Part shown: one piece after another, positions 17,295 to 27,172 of the stretch
Numbering within the stretch: the first letter of the stretch is position 1
How the letters are laid out: every line of letters starts with the position of its first letter
Assembly (NCBI RefSeq): GCF_022352055.1
Contig: NZ_JAKRWM010000012.1
Location: forward strand, 62,001 to 126,000
DNA: 64,000 nucleotides
Reading direction: 5' to 3'
Source of the DNA: Cohnella mopanensis
GTDB lineage: Bacteria > Bacillota > Bacilli > Paenibacillales > Paenibacillaceae
Made by a program: the position numbers and the translations under genes
Notes under the pieces: model-generated
Seen by the model: the letters and a program-made list of their open reading frames with translations, nothing else
Databases searched by the model: none
Told to the model about the DNA's origin: nothing

Positions 17295-18233
17295 ATGGAG
17301 AACTCGGCTGTGACGCCCAAGACCGACGCGAAGCCGGCCCGCGGCAACTGGATGAACTTGAAGAATAGCGAGACATTGGCGGGTTTACTGTTCGTCAGCC
17401 CAATGCTGATCGGCGTAACGGTTCTCGTTCTGCTGCCGATATTGGCTATATTCGCGCTCAGCTTCGCGGATTGGAACTTCGTGCAAGGCTGGGACGGCCT
17501 GAAGTGGATAGGCTTCGATAACTTCGGCAAGCTGCTGGACGACCACGCGTTCATCCGGTCTGTGCGCAACAATATGATCTTCCTGCTGGCCGTCCCCGTC
17601 TACATGCTCGTATCGATGGTGCTGGCGATTCTGATCGATCGGTACGTCTATTGGAAAGGTTTTTTCAAAGTCGCCTACTTCATGCCCTATATCTCAAGTA
17701 TCGTAGCGGTGGCCATCGTATGGCAGGTGTTATTCCAGCCGTCCTACGGACCGATCAACGAAATGCTGAAAGCGATCGGAATCGCCAATCCGCCCAAATG
17801 GATCGCCGATCCGAAATTCGCCCTTTATTCGATTATGATGATCACGGTCTGGGTGTCGATCGGATTCAATCTCATCATCTACATCGCCGGACTTCAATCG
17901 ATTCCGCGCGACCTATACGAAGCTGCCGATATCGATGGAGCCAACGCCTGGGTGAAATTCGCACGGATTACGTTCCCGTTGCTGTCACCGACATCCTTTT
18001 TCCTGCTCGTAACCGGGATCATTTCCTCGTTCAAAGTGTTCGATATTATCGCGGTCATGACCCAAGGCGGTCCGATCGGTTCCACGAGCATGATGGTCTG
18101 GTATTTGTACGAGCAGGCGTTTAACAACTTGAAGATCGGGTATGCGTCTTCCGTATCCGTCGTCCTGTTCGCGTTCGTCATGATCATTACGGCCGGACAG
18201 TGGATCGCGCAGAAAAAATGGGTCAACTATTAA
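17295..18233 (+). CDS. Sugar ABC transporter permease (UgpA/LacF type)
   Basis: 312 residues from ATG 17295, which has GAGGTG six bases upstream; an in-frame GTG at 17286 overlaps that RBS. Six membrane helices start with AGLLFVSPMLIGVTVLVLLPILAIF. The EAA loop reads RDLYEAADIDGANAWVKFARITFPLL. First gene of the second importer; unlike the fucoside locus, here both permeases precede the binding protein. Confidence 0.93.
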   Translation: MENSAVTPKTDAKPARGNWMNLKNSETLAGLLFVSPMLIGVTVLVLLPILAIFALSFADWNFVQGWDGLKWIGFDNFGKLLDDHAFIRSVRNNMIFLLAVPVYMLVSMVLAILIDRYVYWKGFFKVAYFMPYISSIVAVAIVWQVLFQPSYGPINEMLKAIGIANPPKWIADPKFALYSIMMITVWVSIGFNLIIYIAGLQSIPRDLYEAADIDGANAWVKFARITFPLLSPTSFFLLVTGIISSFKVFDIIAVMTQGGPIGSTSMMVWYLYEQAFNNLKIGYASSVSVVLFAFVMIITAGQWIAQKKWVNY

Positions 18234-18251
18234 CCGGAAGGAGAGAGGTTC

Positions 18252-19094
18252 ATGCGTGGGATCGCTATGAAGCCGGATTGGCGGAAAGTCGCCGTAACGG
18301 CCCTTCTATTCGTCGTGAGCATTCTGTTCCTTCTGCCTTTCATCTGGATGCTTGTCACGTCGTTTAAGATAGAGAAGGACGTCTTCGTCTATCCGATCCA
18401 ATGGATTCCGAAGCAATGGAACGCGATCGCCAACTACAAGGAAGTCTGGTTCGGCGATTATCCGTTCTACGTGTATTACCTGAATTCGATCAAGGTCGCG
18501 GTGATCACGACTTTGATTTCTTGCACGACGGCGAGCCTTGCGGCATACGGGTTTTCCAAAGTTCGGTTCAAAGGCAGCAAGGCGTTGTTCGTCATCGTGC
18601 TCGCCACTTATATGGTGCCGAACCAGGCGATCCTCGTTCCGCAATTCATTCTGTACCGTAACATCGGGTTGTTCGATAGCCACTTAGGGCTTATCATTAT
18701 CGGCAGCTTCAGCGTGCTAGGCACCTTCATGCTCCGGCAGTTTTTCATGGGCATCCATCAGGAATACATCGAATCGGCCAAAGTCGACGGAGCGGGCCAT
18801 CTGCGTACTTTCTGGTCGATCGCGATGCCATTGGTCAAACCGGCCGTGGCGACGTACGCGATTTTGCGCTTTATCTGGACTTGGAACGACTACCAGAATC
18901 CGCTCATTTTCCTGCGTACCGACAAGCTGTATACGATCCCGCTGGCGATGCAGAAGTTTACTTCCATGAGCGGCGAGTTCTATTCTCTTATTATGGCGGG
19001 CGCGGTGTCGGCTATTATACCGCTGCTTATCGTATTCATCGTTGGCCAGAAAAACGTGATCGAAGGCATCGCTCTTGGTGGCGTCAAGGGGTGA
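18252..19094 (+). CDS. Sugar ABC transporter permease (UgpE/LacG type)
   Basis: 280 residues, ATG 18252 preceded by GGAGAGAGG. TM1 is VAVTALLFVVSILFLLPFIWML. EAA loop IHQEYIESAKVDGAGHLRTFWSIAMPLV; C-terminal VIEGIALGGVKG as in the family. Cotranscribed with the upstream permease (18-bp gap). Confidence 0.93.
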   Translation: MRGIAMKPDWRKVAVTALLFVVSILFLLPFIWMLVTSFKIEKDVFVYPIQWIPKQWNAIANYKEVWFGDYPFYVYYLNSIKVAVITTLISCTTASLAAYGFSKVRFKGSKALFVIVLATYMVPNQAILVPQFILYRNIGLFDSHLGLIIIGSFSVLGTFMLRQFFMGIHQEYIESAKVDGAGHLRTFWSIAMPLVKPAVATYAILRFIWTWNDYQNPLIFLRTDKLYTIPLAMQKFTSMSGEFYSLIMAGAVSAIIPLLIVFIVGQKNVIEGIALGGVKG

Positions 19095-19119
19095 CTCTCA
19101 CAATCCAGATATAAGAAAA

Positions 19120-19185
19120 TAAGTAAAAATATTTTATATTAAGTAAATATAGTTTCATGGAGTGCCCGAAAGTCGCCTATATAAT
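19120..19185 (+). promoter_or_regulatory. Putative activator sites and promoter before the second binding-protein gene
   Basis: TAAGTAAA recurs at 19120-19127 and 19140-19147, again a 20-bp phase, followed by TATAAT at 19180-19185 without a good -35. The layout mirrors the 7860-7926 site, but the repeat is AT-rich and weaker evidence. Confidence 0.4.
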
Positions 19186-19228
19186 TTGGATTGTCAATAC
19201 CAGATTGCTTATCCAATGGGAGGGTGTC

Positions 19229-20629
19229 ATGATCATGAGAAATAAGTGGCTAAACGTAATGGTAGTCGGAATCATGCTTGCCGGATTGCTCGCGGGTTGC
19301 GGAGGCAATGACAAGAAAGAGGGCAGCACCAGCCCTGCCGCCAGTTCGAGTGCCGCGGAGTCGAGTTCCGAGCCGGCGAAGAACGTTCATCTTCGGTTGT
19401 ATACGTTCGGTCCGGAGGCGACTTACAATTGGTCTGCGACGCTGAAAGCGTACGAAGAAAAAACCGGCGTCACGGTAGAACCGATCGTGCTCAGCGACAA
19501 AGGCGATACGCAGGAAGCGATGAAGAAGCTGGATCTGGCATTCGCTTCTCAAGAAGCTATCGACTTATTGATGTTCAGCGATCCGGCCGGATACGCGCAG
19601 CGCGTATCGCTAGGCATGGCTGAGCCGCTAGATGACTTCATCGCGAAGGAAGGATTCAAGGTCGCCGATGATTATAAAGTAGACACAACATTGAATGGCA
19701 AAGTGTATGCGCTTCCGGGCAAGTTCAACCCGTGGTACGTCCTGCTCAACAAGGATCATCTCGACGAAGCCGGGTTGCCGGTGCCGACGGATTGGACGTG
19801 GGATGAATATGCGGACTACGCGAAGCAACTGACGAAGGGCGAAGGCACCTCTAAGCGTTACGGCACGTATTTCCATGGACCGCAAGGCGGGGGCTGGATG
19901 GAATTCCTGAAGCTGATGATGCTGAATCAGCCGACGAATACCGATTTCTTGAAGGCGGACGGCTCCTCCAATCTGGCGGATCCGAACTTCAAGAGAACGC
20001 TGGAACTGCGGGTCAGGATGGAGAAAACGGACAAATCGTCCGTGCCTTACTCCGATATCATCTCGCAGAAGCTCGCGTACCGGAACCAATTTTTCAATCA
20101 ATCCGCCAGCATGCTGACGATCGGAAGCTGGATGAATACGGAGATCGGTGGTACCGACAAGCTTCCTCTGACGTTCCATGTCGCGGTCGCGCCTTTCCCT
20201 AAGAACGACAAAGCCGATACGATCGGATATGCGCCGGTTGCGACGGACTATATGGCCGTTTCCTCCATCTCCAAGCAGAAGGAAGAAGCGTATAAATTCG
20301 CCCGCTGGTACACGACGGAAGGCCAGCTTGTGCAGGGCAAGAACGTTCCGGCTTGGAGCAAGGTAACGAACGATCAACTGACGCCGATTATCGATACCAT
20401 TCTGGCGGGAACGATGAATCCCGAATTGGTAGACAAGGACTCTCTTATCAAGACGCTCTTGATGTCCAAGGCTTCGGAGATGATTCCGGCGGCTTCTTAT
20501 CTTTCGGAAGTGTACAAAGCGGTTAACGAAGAATACGAGAAACTCATCCTCGGCAATCAAGACATCGACGCGATGGTGAAGAACAGCCAAGATCGTGCGC
20601 AACAGATCATCGATTCGAATAAAAAATAA
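19229..20629 (+). CDS. Sugar ABC transporter substrate-binding lipoprotein
   Basis: 466 residues from ATG 19229 (RBS GGGAGGGTG). Lipobox LAGC with Cys24, then a Ser/Ala/Glu-rich linker to about residue 50. Family 1 binding protein features include TYNWSATLKAYEEKTGV, DLLMFSDPAGYAQ and FNPWYVLLNKDHL. ATG 19235 is an alternative start. The repeat-plus-TATAAT region upstream suggests it has its own promoter in addition to read-through from the permeases. The ligand is inferred to be an unsaturated-uronate-containing oligosaccharide from the enzymes downstream. Confidence 0.9.
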   Translation: MIMRNKWLNVMVVGIMLAGLLAGCGGNDKKEGSTSPAASSSAAESSSEPAKNVHLRLYTFGPEATYNWSATLKAYEEKTGVTVEPIVLSDKGDTQEAMKKLDLAFASQEAIDLLMFSDPAGYAQRVSLGMAEPLDDFIAKEGFKVADDYKVDTTLNGKVYALPGKFNPWYVLLNKDHLDEAGLPVPTDWTWDEYADYAKQLTKGEGTSKRYGTYFHGPQGGGWMEFLKLMMLNQPTNTDFLKADGSSNLADPNFKRTLELRVRMEKTDKSSVPYSDIISQKLAYRNQFFNQSASMLTIGSWMNTEIGGTDKLPLTFHVAVAPFPKNDKADTIGYAPVATDYMAVSSISKQKEEAYKFARWYTTEGQLVQGKNVPAWSKVTNDQLTPIIDTILAGTMNPELVDKDSLIKTLLMSKASEMIPAASYLSEVYKAVNEEYEKLILGNQDIDAMVKNSQDRAQQIIDSNKK

Positions 20630-20647
20630 ATGCTATACTGGCATTGC

Positions 20648-20672
20648 GGGGACAGCACATCGCTGTCTCCCT
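20648..20672 (+). other. Intercistronic hairpin between binding protein and kinase genes
   Basis: GGGGACAGC (20648-20656) pairs with GCTGTCTCC (20662-20670), one G-U, followed by a weak T-rich stretch. Probably a partial terminator or stabiliser that lets the binding protein exceed the kinase in amount. Confidence 0.6.
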
Positions 20673-20697
20673 TTGTCATTGCGAGGGGGCGTTGGTA

Positions 20698-22539
20698 ATG
20701 TTGCGGAAGATCGGGGAGAGGAACTGGTTCGGAAGGTTGTCTATTCGGCATAAGCTGATGGCGGCCGCAATCGCCTGCATTCTGATTCCCGCGGCTCTGA
20801 CGCAACTGATCTATAACTCGCTAACGCAAGAAGCGGTGCAACGCCAAGCAATATCGAACGCGCAAGATTCGTTGTTGCTCGTGGACGGTTCGGTCTCGAA
20901 CTTGTTCCAGGGCATGCTTAACGTCGCTAATTATATTCAGGTCAATCCGGATATGAACACCTATTTCAAGCTGCTCGCCTTCGGGCAAGCCGACGAGGAG
21001 GACGAATACCGATCATTCACGAACAAGAACCGGATTATCCAACAGTTGGACAGCTTGACCGTCAGCGAGAGAAGTTATGTATCGGTGCTGCTGACTGATG
21101 GTACCGCTTTCACGAATTACTCGATGAGCGATTACAATCCGACTTCCCTGCGGAACGAGTCTTGGTTTACGGAACTGAACGATCTGAATGGGATCGGCGG
21201 CTCCTATTGGGTTGGGACGAGTCCAACTGTATTCCAATATCTCTCGCCCGATAATCCGTACCAGATATCGTTGGCCCGCACGCTGCGCCGGGACGATTCG
21301 AAGATCTACGGCTACGTTGTCGTGACCGTGCTGGAGAAACGGGTGAACCAACTGTTCAAGCGGCTGCCGTCCAACCAAGAGGTTATGCTGCTGGACGAAA
21401 ACAATCGGATTCTTTCCAGCGGAGACCCAGAGAAAATCGGGCAAACGTTCGATGACGTCGGGGCTTCTACGGGGGGATTGCATTCCTCGGTCGAGACGGT
21501 CGGCGGCACGAAATATTTGATTACTGAGAAGCCGCTCTCCTTCAACGACTGGAGGCTCGTGTCCAAGCAACGGTACGAGGAAGCGATCGTGAACATCAGC
21601 TCGATTTTCAATCGGGTATTCCTCGTACAATTTACGTCGTTAGTCATTTTTTTATTGCTGCTGCTCGCGCTGCTTCGCGCCTTCACAAAACCGTTCGTGC
21701 AGTTGGGGAAAACCGTGTCCGCCGTTCAACGCGGCAATCTGGGCGCAAGATCGGGTATCCGGGGGCGGGACGAGATCGGGCGGTTAGGCTTTCTGCTGGA
21801 TCAGATGCTTGGACGGGTGCAGGAGATGATCACCGAAGTGTCCGAGACGCAAACGCGCAAGCGCAAGGCGGAGCTGAAAATGCTGCAGGCGCAAATCCAT
21901 CCCCATTTTCTGTTTAACGTGCTGAACTCCATTCGGATGAAGGTGATGCGCCGAGGAGATACGGAGAGCGCCAAAATGATCGGGTCGTTGTCGACGCTGC
22001 TGCGCATGACGATCAAGAACGAAGAAGACGAGATTTATTTGCACGAGGAGCTAGAACTACTCGCCCATTACGTGGAGCTCATGAATTTGCGACAGAAGGA
22101 AGAGGTTCGGCTGACGCTGGATATCGCCTCGGAAGCGATGCTTGTACGGGTACCGCGGTTGTTCCTGCAGCCGCTCGTAGAGAACGCGCTTATTCACGGC
22201 TTTAACCAGAAGTCCGGGCATGTCCGGATTGGCGCGGAGATGCACGGTAGTACTCTTGTCCTCGCCGTGGAGGATAACGGGATTGGAATGGATGAACAAG
22301 CAGTAGAGGCTCTGAACAAGAAGCTGCTCGCGGTCGGCGCATCCGTCCGATCGGAAGCCGAGCCGAGCGGCGGCGTGGGCACGGTCGGCTCGTTCTCGGG
22401 GCTCGGATTGGCGAACGTGGCTGAACGAATGAAGCTTCTTCGCGGGGAACGATTCTCGATGACGGTGGAGAGCATTCCGGATCAAGGTACGACGATCCGT
22501 TTGATGATCGCTGACGAAAGGGCGGATGAAAATGTATAA
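20698..22539 (+). CDS. Cache/HAMP sensor histidine kinase (LytS/YesM type)
   Basis: 613 residues from ATG 20698 (RBS GAGGGGG; the in-frame start at 20644 lies in the hairpin region). TM1 about residues 18-35, extracellular Cache-like domain to about 300, TM2 VFLVQFTSLVIFLLLLLALLRAF, HAMP, then the phosphoacceptor box QIHPHFLFNVLNSI with His403 and an HATPase_c domain (VEDNGIGMD, GLGLANV). Its gene overlaps the response regulator gene by 14 bp. Paired with the upstream importer, it probably senses the incoming glycan. Confidence 0.93.
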   Translation: MLRKIGERNWFGRLSIRHKLMAAAIACILIPAALTQLIYNSLTQEAVQRQAISNAQDSLLLVDGSVSNLFQGMLNVANYIQVNPDMNTYFKLLAFGQADEEDEYRSFTNKNRIIQQLDSLTVSERSYVSVLLTDGTAFTNYSMSDYNPTSLRNESWFTELNDLNGIGGSYWVGTSPTVFQYLSPDNPYQISLARTLRRDDSKIYGYVVVTVLEKRVNQLFKRLPSNQEVMLLDENNRILSSGDPEKIGQTFDDVGASTGGLHSSVETVGGTKYLITEKPLSFNDWRLVSKQRYEEAIVNISSIFNRVFLVQFTSLVIFLLLLLALLRAFTKPFVQLGKTVSAVQRGNLGARSGIRGRDEIGRLGFLLDQMLGRVQEMITEVSETQTRKRKAELKMLQAQIHPHFLFNVLNSIRMKVMRRGDTESAKMIGSLSTLLRMTIKNEEDEIYLHEELELLAHYVELMNLRQKEEVRLTLDIASEAMLVRVPRLFLQPLVENALIHGFNQKSGHVRIGAEMHGSTLVLAVEDNGIGMDEQAVEALNKKLLAVGASVRSEAEPSGGVGTVGSFSGLGLANVAERMKLLRGERFSMTVESIPDQGTTIRLMIADERADENV

Positions 22540-24130
22540 CGTCATGTTGGTAGACGATGATTATCCTGTCTTGGAGCTGCTGTCGGAGACGATCGACTGG
22601 CAATCGAAAGGACTCCGTTTGCTCGGCACGTTCGAGAACGGGGCGATGGCCTGGGAACACGCGCAGACCGTCATGCCCGATATTCTCATCACGGACATCG
22701 GCATGCCGAGAATGAATGGGCTGGAGCTGTGCGCTAAGATCAAGGAACGCAAGCCGGATACCCGGATTATTATATTGTCCTGCCATGACGATTTTGCCTA
22801 CGCGCAACAAGCGATGAGGATGAACATACAGGAGTACGTGCTTAAGGAGTCCCTTCAGCCGGAAGACCTGGTACGCATGCTTGATCGATTCAAGAAAGGG
22901 TTGGACGAGGAGAAGCACATGAGCGGGGAGCAACGTAAGCTGCATGCCCTGGTGAACGATACGTTGGAGCTCCGCAAGGAGCAAGCATTCAAAAATTTCA
23001 TCCATCAGCCGTTGCTCTCCTCGGACAAGTGGATGCAGGAAGCGAACGGTTTCGGCTTGTTCGTCGGGGATGAAGTTTGTTTGCCGGCGATCGGGTACGT
23101 GGACGATTATCAGCAACTGAAAAATCGCTTCGCTTCCGAGCAGACGCTTCGGTTCGCCGTTGCCAACGTGATTCAGGAAGTACTGAGCGAAGCGGATGCG
23201 CGCGTGCTTCATATCGCTTATAGCGAGAGAAAGCAACTGCTGCTGTTCTCTTATAAGCGCAGCTTGAAGACGAATATTTACGACGTCGCCTCCGTCCAGA
23301 TCCGTTCGATCCAATCGGCGATGCTCAAGTTTCTGAAGATTCGAATGACGTTCTTGCTCGGAGCGGAATGCGCCGCCCCTGAAACGTTAAAACGAAATCT
23401 TCAAGCGATGTTCGCGGGAGAGAATCAGCGCTTCTATCTCGCGGCGGGATCGATCGCGAAGAGTAAGTCCGAGGAGAGCGCGACCGACGACTTGTTTATC
23501 CATTACGATGCGGCGAGCTCCGAACTACGGGAGACTATGATCGGCAGGAGGGCGGCGGATGCTTGCCGGTTAGCCGATCTTTGGATGGAGCGGATCGCGA
23601 GGGAGAAATATCCTCCGGCGGCCGTAAAGGATTGGGTGCTGAAGCTGTTGCTGGATATGAAACTGAAGCTGCGCTCGTTGCAGTACGTTCGCACGGGGTA
23701 CTCGGCCGATACGCTGCATAAGGAAATCTCGGAGATCGATTCGATATGCGAGCTAAGAGACTGGTTAAAAGGTCAATTGACGGCGGCCGCGGAAGGGGAC
23801 GGCGAGGCGTCCGTCAGCCGGCGGCCGGAAGTAAAGGAAGCGTGCAAATACGTGACGCTGCATCTGAACCGGAGAATCGGTTTGGATGAAGTGGCGGAAG
23901 TACTGCACTTGAATGCCAGCTACTTCAGCCGGATGTTCAAGAAGGAGACCGGCGAGACGTTCATCGAATACGTCACCCGCATGAAGATGGAGCGAGCCAA
24001 GGAAATGCTGGATCAAACCGCCTGCACCGTAGGGGAAATCTGCGAGCAGCTCGGATATGACAATCAAAGCTATTTCATTAAAACATTCAAGGCTCACTCC
24101 GGCGTAACGCCGATGGAATATCGGGGATAA
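22526..24130 (+). CDS. AraC-type response regulator (YesN type)
   Basis: 534 residues. Receiver with Asp10-Asp12 cluster, phosphoacceptor Asp57 (ILITDIGMP) and Lys in YVLKE. C-terminal HTH pair: IGLDEVAEVLHLNASYFSRMFKKETG and VGEICEQLGYDNQSYFIKTFKAHSG with TPMEY. It should activate the importer/enzyme genes around it; the 19120-19185 region is the best nearby candidate site. Confidence 0.93.
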   Translation: MKMYNVMLVDDDYPVLELLSETIDWQSKGLRLLGTFENGAMAWEHAQTVMPDILITDIGMPRMNGLELCAKIKERKPDTRIIILSCHDDFAYAQQAMRMNIQEYVLKESLQPEDLVRMLDRFKKGLDEEKHMSGEQRKLHALVNDTLELRKEQAFKNFIHQPLLSSDKWMQEANGFGLFVGDEVCLPAIGYVDDYQQLKNRFASEQTLRFAVANVIQEVLSEADARVLHIAYSERKQLLLFSYKRSLKTNIYDVASVQIRSIQSAMLKFLKIRMTFLLGAECAAPETLKRNLQAMFAGENQRFYLAAGSIAKSKSEESATDDLFIHYDAASSELRETMIGRRAADACRLADLWMERIAREKYPPAAVKDWVLKLLLDMKLKLRSLQYVRTGYSADTLHKEISEIDSICELRDWLKGQLTAAAEGDGEASVSRRPEVKEACKYVTLHLNRRIGLDEVAEVLHLNASYFSRMFKKETGETFIEYVTRMKMERAKEMLDQTACTVGEICEQLGYDNQSYFIKTFKAHSGVTPMEYRG

Positions 24131-24144
24131 GGCGGTGTCAGGGG

Positions 24145-25989
24145 ATGATCGATGATCGACTGCTTCCCGCTTATGCGGAACGTATCGTATCTGTGACGGA
24201 TTCCGATTCGTTATGGGATCGAATTTACTATCCTCCGGGGGAACGGGCCAGTGCCTTCTGGAGGAGAATAACGCAGGCACCGGCTTACGGGCGGATGATC
24301 GACGAGATCCGATCTGAGGGGGAGAGGCTCATTGACGAGCCAATCCCCGAGCTAACGGAAGAACTTTTCTCGATATTCGAACGAACGGGCAACCGGTTGG
24401 CATACGAGGGATTGTATTTCGCTAGGCGCCGGACGTTAAATACGTTCGCCTTGCTGACCTTGCTTGAGCCGGGAGAGGGGATCTACCTCGACAAGCTGAT
24501 CGAGATTATGCGCGCGATATTGGACGAAAGGACATGGTGCTTACCCGCGCACGTAAAGGGAGCGGATCCTTCGAAAACGATCGACCTGTTCTCCGCCGAG
24601 ACCGGCTTCTCTCTTGGCGAGATCGCCTGCGTATTGGGGGATCGGCTTCCTTCTTGGCTGGCTTTGGACATCGATGGAGCGATATCGGTACGATTGATTC
24701 AGCCCTTGCTGGAACATGGCCCGCACCTTTGGGAGAAGGCGAAGCATAACTGGGCTGCCGTATGCGCCGGTTCCATCGGCTCCGCCGCGTTGCTTAGGAT
24801 TAAAGATGCGGATGTACTAGTGAAAGTGTTATCGAAAGCGCTCGCTAGCCTAGAGTATTACTTCGAGGGGTTCGGGGATGACGGGGCTTGCCTGGAGGGA
24901 CTAGGTTACTGGAACTACGGCTTCGGTTATTTCGCTTACTTTGCGGATTTGCTGAAAAAACTGAGCCATGGCACGCTCGATTTATTCAGTCATCCTAAGG
25001 TTCGCAACATTGCGCTTTTCCAACAGGCGGCTTATTTACACGGAGATTCCGTCGCTTGCTTCTCGGACTCGCTTCCCCGCGTACCGTTCCGTGTAGGGCT
25101 CACGCATTATTTGGCCGGGATATATCCGGAGTTAGAGGTTCCGTCCCGGCACTATAGCGCAAGCTTCACGGACGATCATTGCAGCCGCTGGGCTCCGGCC
25201 TTCCGGGATATCGTATGGTTTGATCCGGGGTTAGAGGGGCAGGAGTGGGGGGAAGCCTCGCGTTATTTGCCCGATGCGCAGTGGCTTGTCTCGCGGCATG
25301 TGTCTTCGTCGGGCAGACGTTTCGGCTTCGCGGCCAAGGGCGGAAATAACGATGAACCGCATAATCATAACGACATCGGCCAGTTTCTCTTGTTAGCGGA
25401 CGGGATAACTGTTGCCGGGGATCTTGGGAGCGGCGAATATACGGCCGATTATTTCGGCGAAGGGCGCTACGCTTACGATTGCAACGGCTCGCAAGGGCAT
25501 TCGGTTCCGATCATAGGCGGGAACGGGCAATCTGCAGGCGCGGACTGCCGGGCTATCGTGCTAGAGGCAAGCGCTGGAGTAGAAGAGGACATCTTGCGGA
25601 TGGAGTTGTCCAGCGCGTACCACGTCCCAGAGTTGAAGTCGCTAGTTAGGGAGATCAGATGGCGTAAGTCGGATTCGACTGCATTGATCATTACGGACGA
25701 TATTGTTTTCGCCGCGGAGCCGGAAGAAATCGTGGAGAGAATCGTAGCTTTGAATGCTGCTAGCGTGGAGGAAGGCGGAGTCGTTCGCATCGGCGGGAAA
25801 GCGGGCGAAGGAGCTGCGGTTTTCATCCGTTATGACGAGTCGCTGCTTGAAGCAACCGTTGAACGGCGCGCTTTCCGAAATCATTTCGGACAAGAGAAGA
25901 GTTGGTATGCGATCGATTTCTGTTTAAGGTGCCCTGAACTAACTAACCGAGTTCAACTTCTATTCGAATGGGAAGCGGAGTTGGAATAG
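24145..25989 (+). CDS. Heparinase II/III-like polysaccharide lyase family protein
   Basis: 614 residues without a signal peptide. N-terminal alpha/alpha-toroid region contains NWAAVCAGSIGSAALL and EGLGYWNYGFGYFAYF, and the C-terminal beta-sheet domain carries the conserved NNDEPHNHNDIGQFLLLADG block of the heparinase II/III family. By family it eliminates uronic-acid-containing chains or oligosaccharides to leave a 4,5-unsaturated uronate. Its neighbour, a GH88 hydrolase, would remove exactly that residue. Lack of a signal peptide means it works on imported oligosaccharides. 14 bp after the response regulator gene. Confidence 0.85.
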   Translation: MIDDRLLPAYAERIVSVTDSDSLWDRIYYPPGERASAFWRRITQAPAYGRMIDEIRSEGERLIDEPIPELTEELFSIFERTGNRLAYEGLYFARRRTLNTFALLTLLEPGEGIYLDKLIEIMRAILDERTWCLPAHVKGADPSKTIDLFSAETGFSLGEIACVLGDRLPSWLALDIDGAISVRLIQPLLEHGPHLWEKAKHNWAAVCAGSIGSAALLRIKDADVLVKVLSKALASLEYYFEGFGDDGACLEGLGYWNYGFGYFAYFADLLKKLSHGTLDLFSHPKVRNIALFQQAAYLHGDSVACFSDSLPRVPFRVGLTHYLAGIYPELEVPSRHYSASFTDDHCSRWAPAFRDIVWFDPGLEGQEWGEASRYLPDAQWLVSRHVSSSGRRFGFAAKGGNNDEPHNHNDIGQFLLLADGITVAGDLGSGEYTADYFGEGRYAYDCNGSQGHSVPIIGGNGQSAGADCRAIVLEASAGVEEDILRMELSSAYHVPELKSLVREIRWRKSDSTALIITDDIVFAAEPEEIVERIVALNAASVEEGGVVRIGGKAGEGAAVFIRYDESLLEATVERRAFRNHFGQEKSWYAIDFCLRCPELTNRVQLLFEWEAELE

Positions 25990-26029
25990 GAACGGTTTAT
26001 TCCAGATAAAGCGAGAGGTGTCTAGGGAG

Positions 26030-27160
26030 ATGGAACATACGCCGAATTGGGTAGAGGAAGCTTGGACGAAGGCGAAGGACAAAACATTGCGGAATATCGC
26101 TCAGATCGGCGATGGTTTCCCTCATGCGAGCGTTAACGGGACTTACGTGCTGGAGCAGCCCAATTGGTGGACGGCCGGCTTCTGGCCGGGGATGTTATGG
26201 CAATTGTACGAGGAGAGCGGAGACGATCGTTTCCGAATGACGGCCGAGCAATGCGAAGCCCGATTGGATGCGGTGTTGGACGGGTATGTTCGCCTCGACC
26301 ATGACTTGGGATTCATGTGGACGTTAACGAGCGTTGCGGCCCATAAGCTTCTCGATAGCGAAGTGTCTAAAATACGGGCGTTGAAGGCTGCGAACTACCT
26401 CGTCGGACGCTTTAACCTGAAAGGACGTTACATCCGGGCTTGGAATCCTTGGACCGAAGGGGAGGACAATGCTGGTTACGCTATAATTGATTGCGCGATG
26501 AACACCCCGCTGCTGTACTGGGCCTCGCGGGAAAGCGGGGACCCTCGTTATCGGCACATAGCCGAAGCTCATATGGATACCGTACTACAGCATTTCGTTC
26601 GGGCGGATGGTTCGGTATACCATATCGTCGAATTCGATCCATGGACGGGTCAATTCGTAGAGGGCAAGGGCGGGCAAGGATACGCGCCGGAGTCCGCTTG
26701 GTCCAGAGGGACGGCATGGGCATTATACGGATTGACCCTGTCTTACCATCATACCGGGAATCCGGCGTATTTGAACGCCGCGAAACGAGTGGCGCATTTC
26801 TTCTTATCCAACCTACCGGAAGACCATGTCCCCCATTGGGATTTTCGCTTGCCGCAGGATGTGACGAAGTATCGGGATTCTTCAGCCGGGGCGATTGCCG
26901 CGAGCGGGTTACTGTTGCTGGCGGACAAAGTAGGAGCGTTGGAAGCGCATGTGTACCGACAGCCCGCCGTCAAAATGCTGGAATCGCTCTACCGCAATTA
27001 CGGCGCTTGGGACCAAGATAATGAGGAAGGTTTAATTCTACACGGTACGAGCCATTATCCGGAAGGGAAAAATATCGACGTTCCGCTTATCTATGGAGAC
27101 TTCTATTTCGTTGAAGGACTCGCTAGGTTAAGAGGAACGCGGGCAATCTTCTGGGAGTAA
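26030..27160 (+). CDS. Unsaturated glucuronyl hydrolase, GH88
   Basis: 376 residues from ATG 26030 (GAGAGGTG ten bases upstream); GTG 26018 is possible. GH88 marks: NWWTAGFWPGMLWQLYE near the N-terminus, an Asp in RLDHDLGFMWT (matching the first catalytic Asp of UGL) and the second in IIDCAMNTPLLYWAS, then WSRGTAWALYGL and SSAGAIAASGLL. It hydrates the double bond of unsaturated uronic acids at oligosaccharide ends, causing release of the next sugar. Cytoplasmic. Operon partner of the lyase-like gene upstream (about 40-bp gap). Confidence 0.9.
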   Translation: MEHTPNWVEEAWTKAKDKTLRNIAQIGDGFPHASVNGTYVLEQPNWWTAGFWPGMLWQLYEESGDDRFRMTAEQCEARLDAVLDGYVRLDHDLGFMWTLTSVAAHKLLDSEVSKIRALKAANYLVGRFNLKGRYIRAWNPWTEGEDNAGYAIIDCAMNTPLLYWASRESGDPRYRHIAEAHMDTVLQHFVRADGSVYHIVEFDPWTGQFVEGKGGQGYAPESAWSRGTAWALYGLTLSYHHTGNPAYLNAAKRVAHFFLSNLPEDHVPHWDFRLPQDVTKYRDSSAGAIAASGLLLLADKVGALEAHVYRQPAVKMLESLYRNYGAWDQDNEEGLILHGTSHYPEGKNIDVPLIYGDFYFVEGLARLRGTRAIFWE

Positions 27161-27172
27161 GGAGGAGGGGCC

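Noticed and set aside
19628..20602. 324-residue minus-strand frame opposite the second binding-protein gene
   Set aside because: Arg/His-rich shadow without start signals or recognisable domain.
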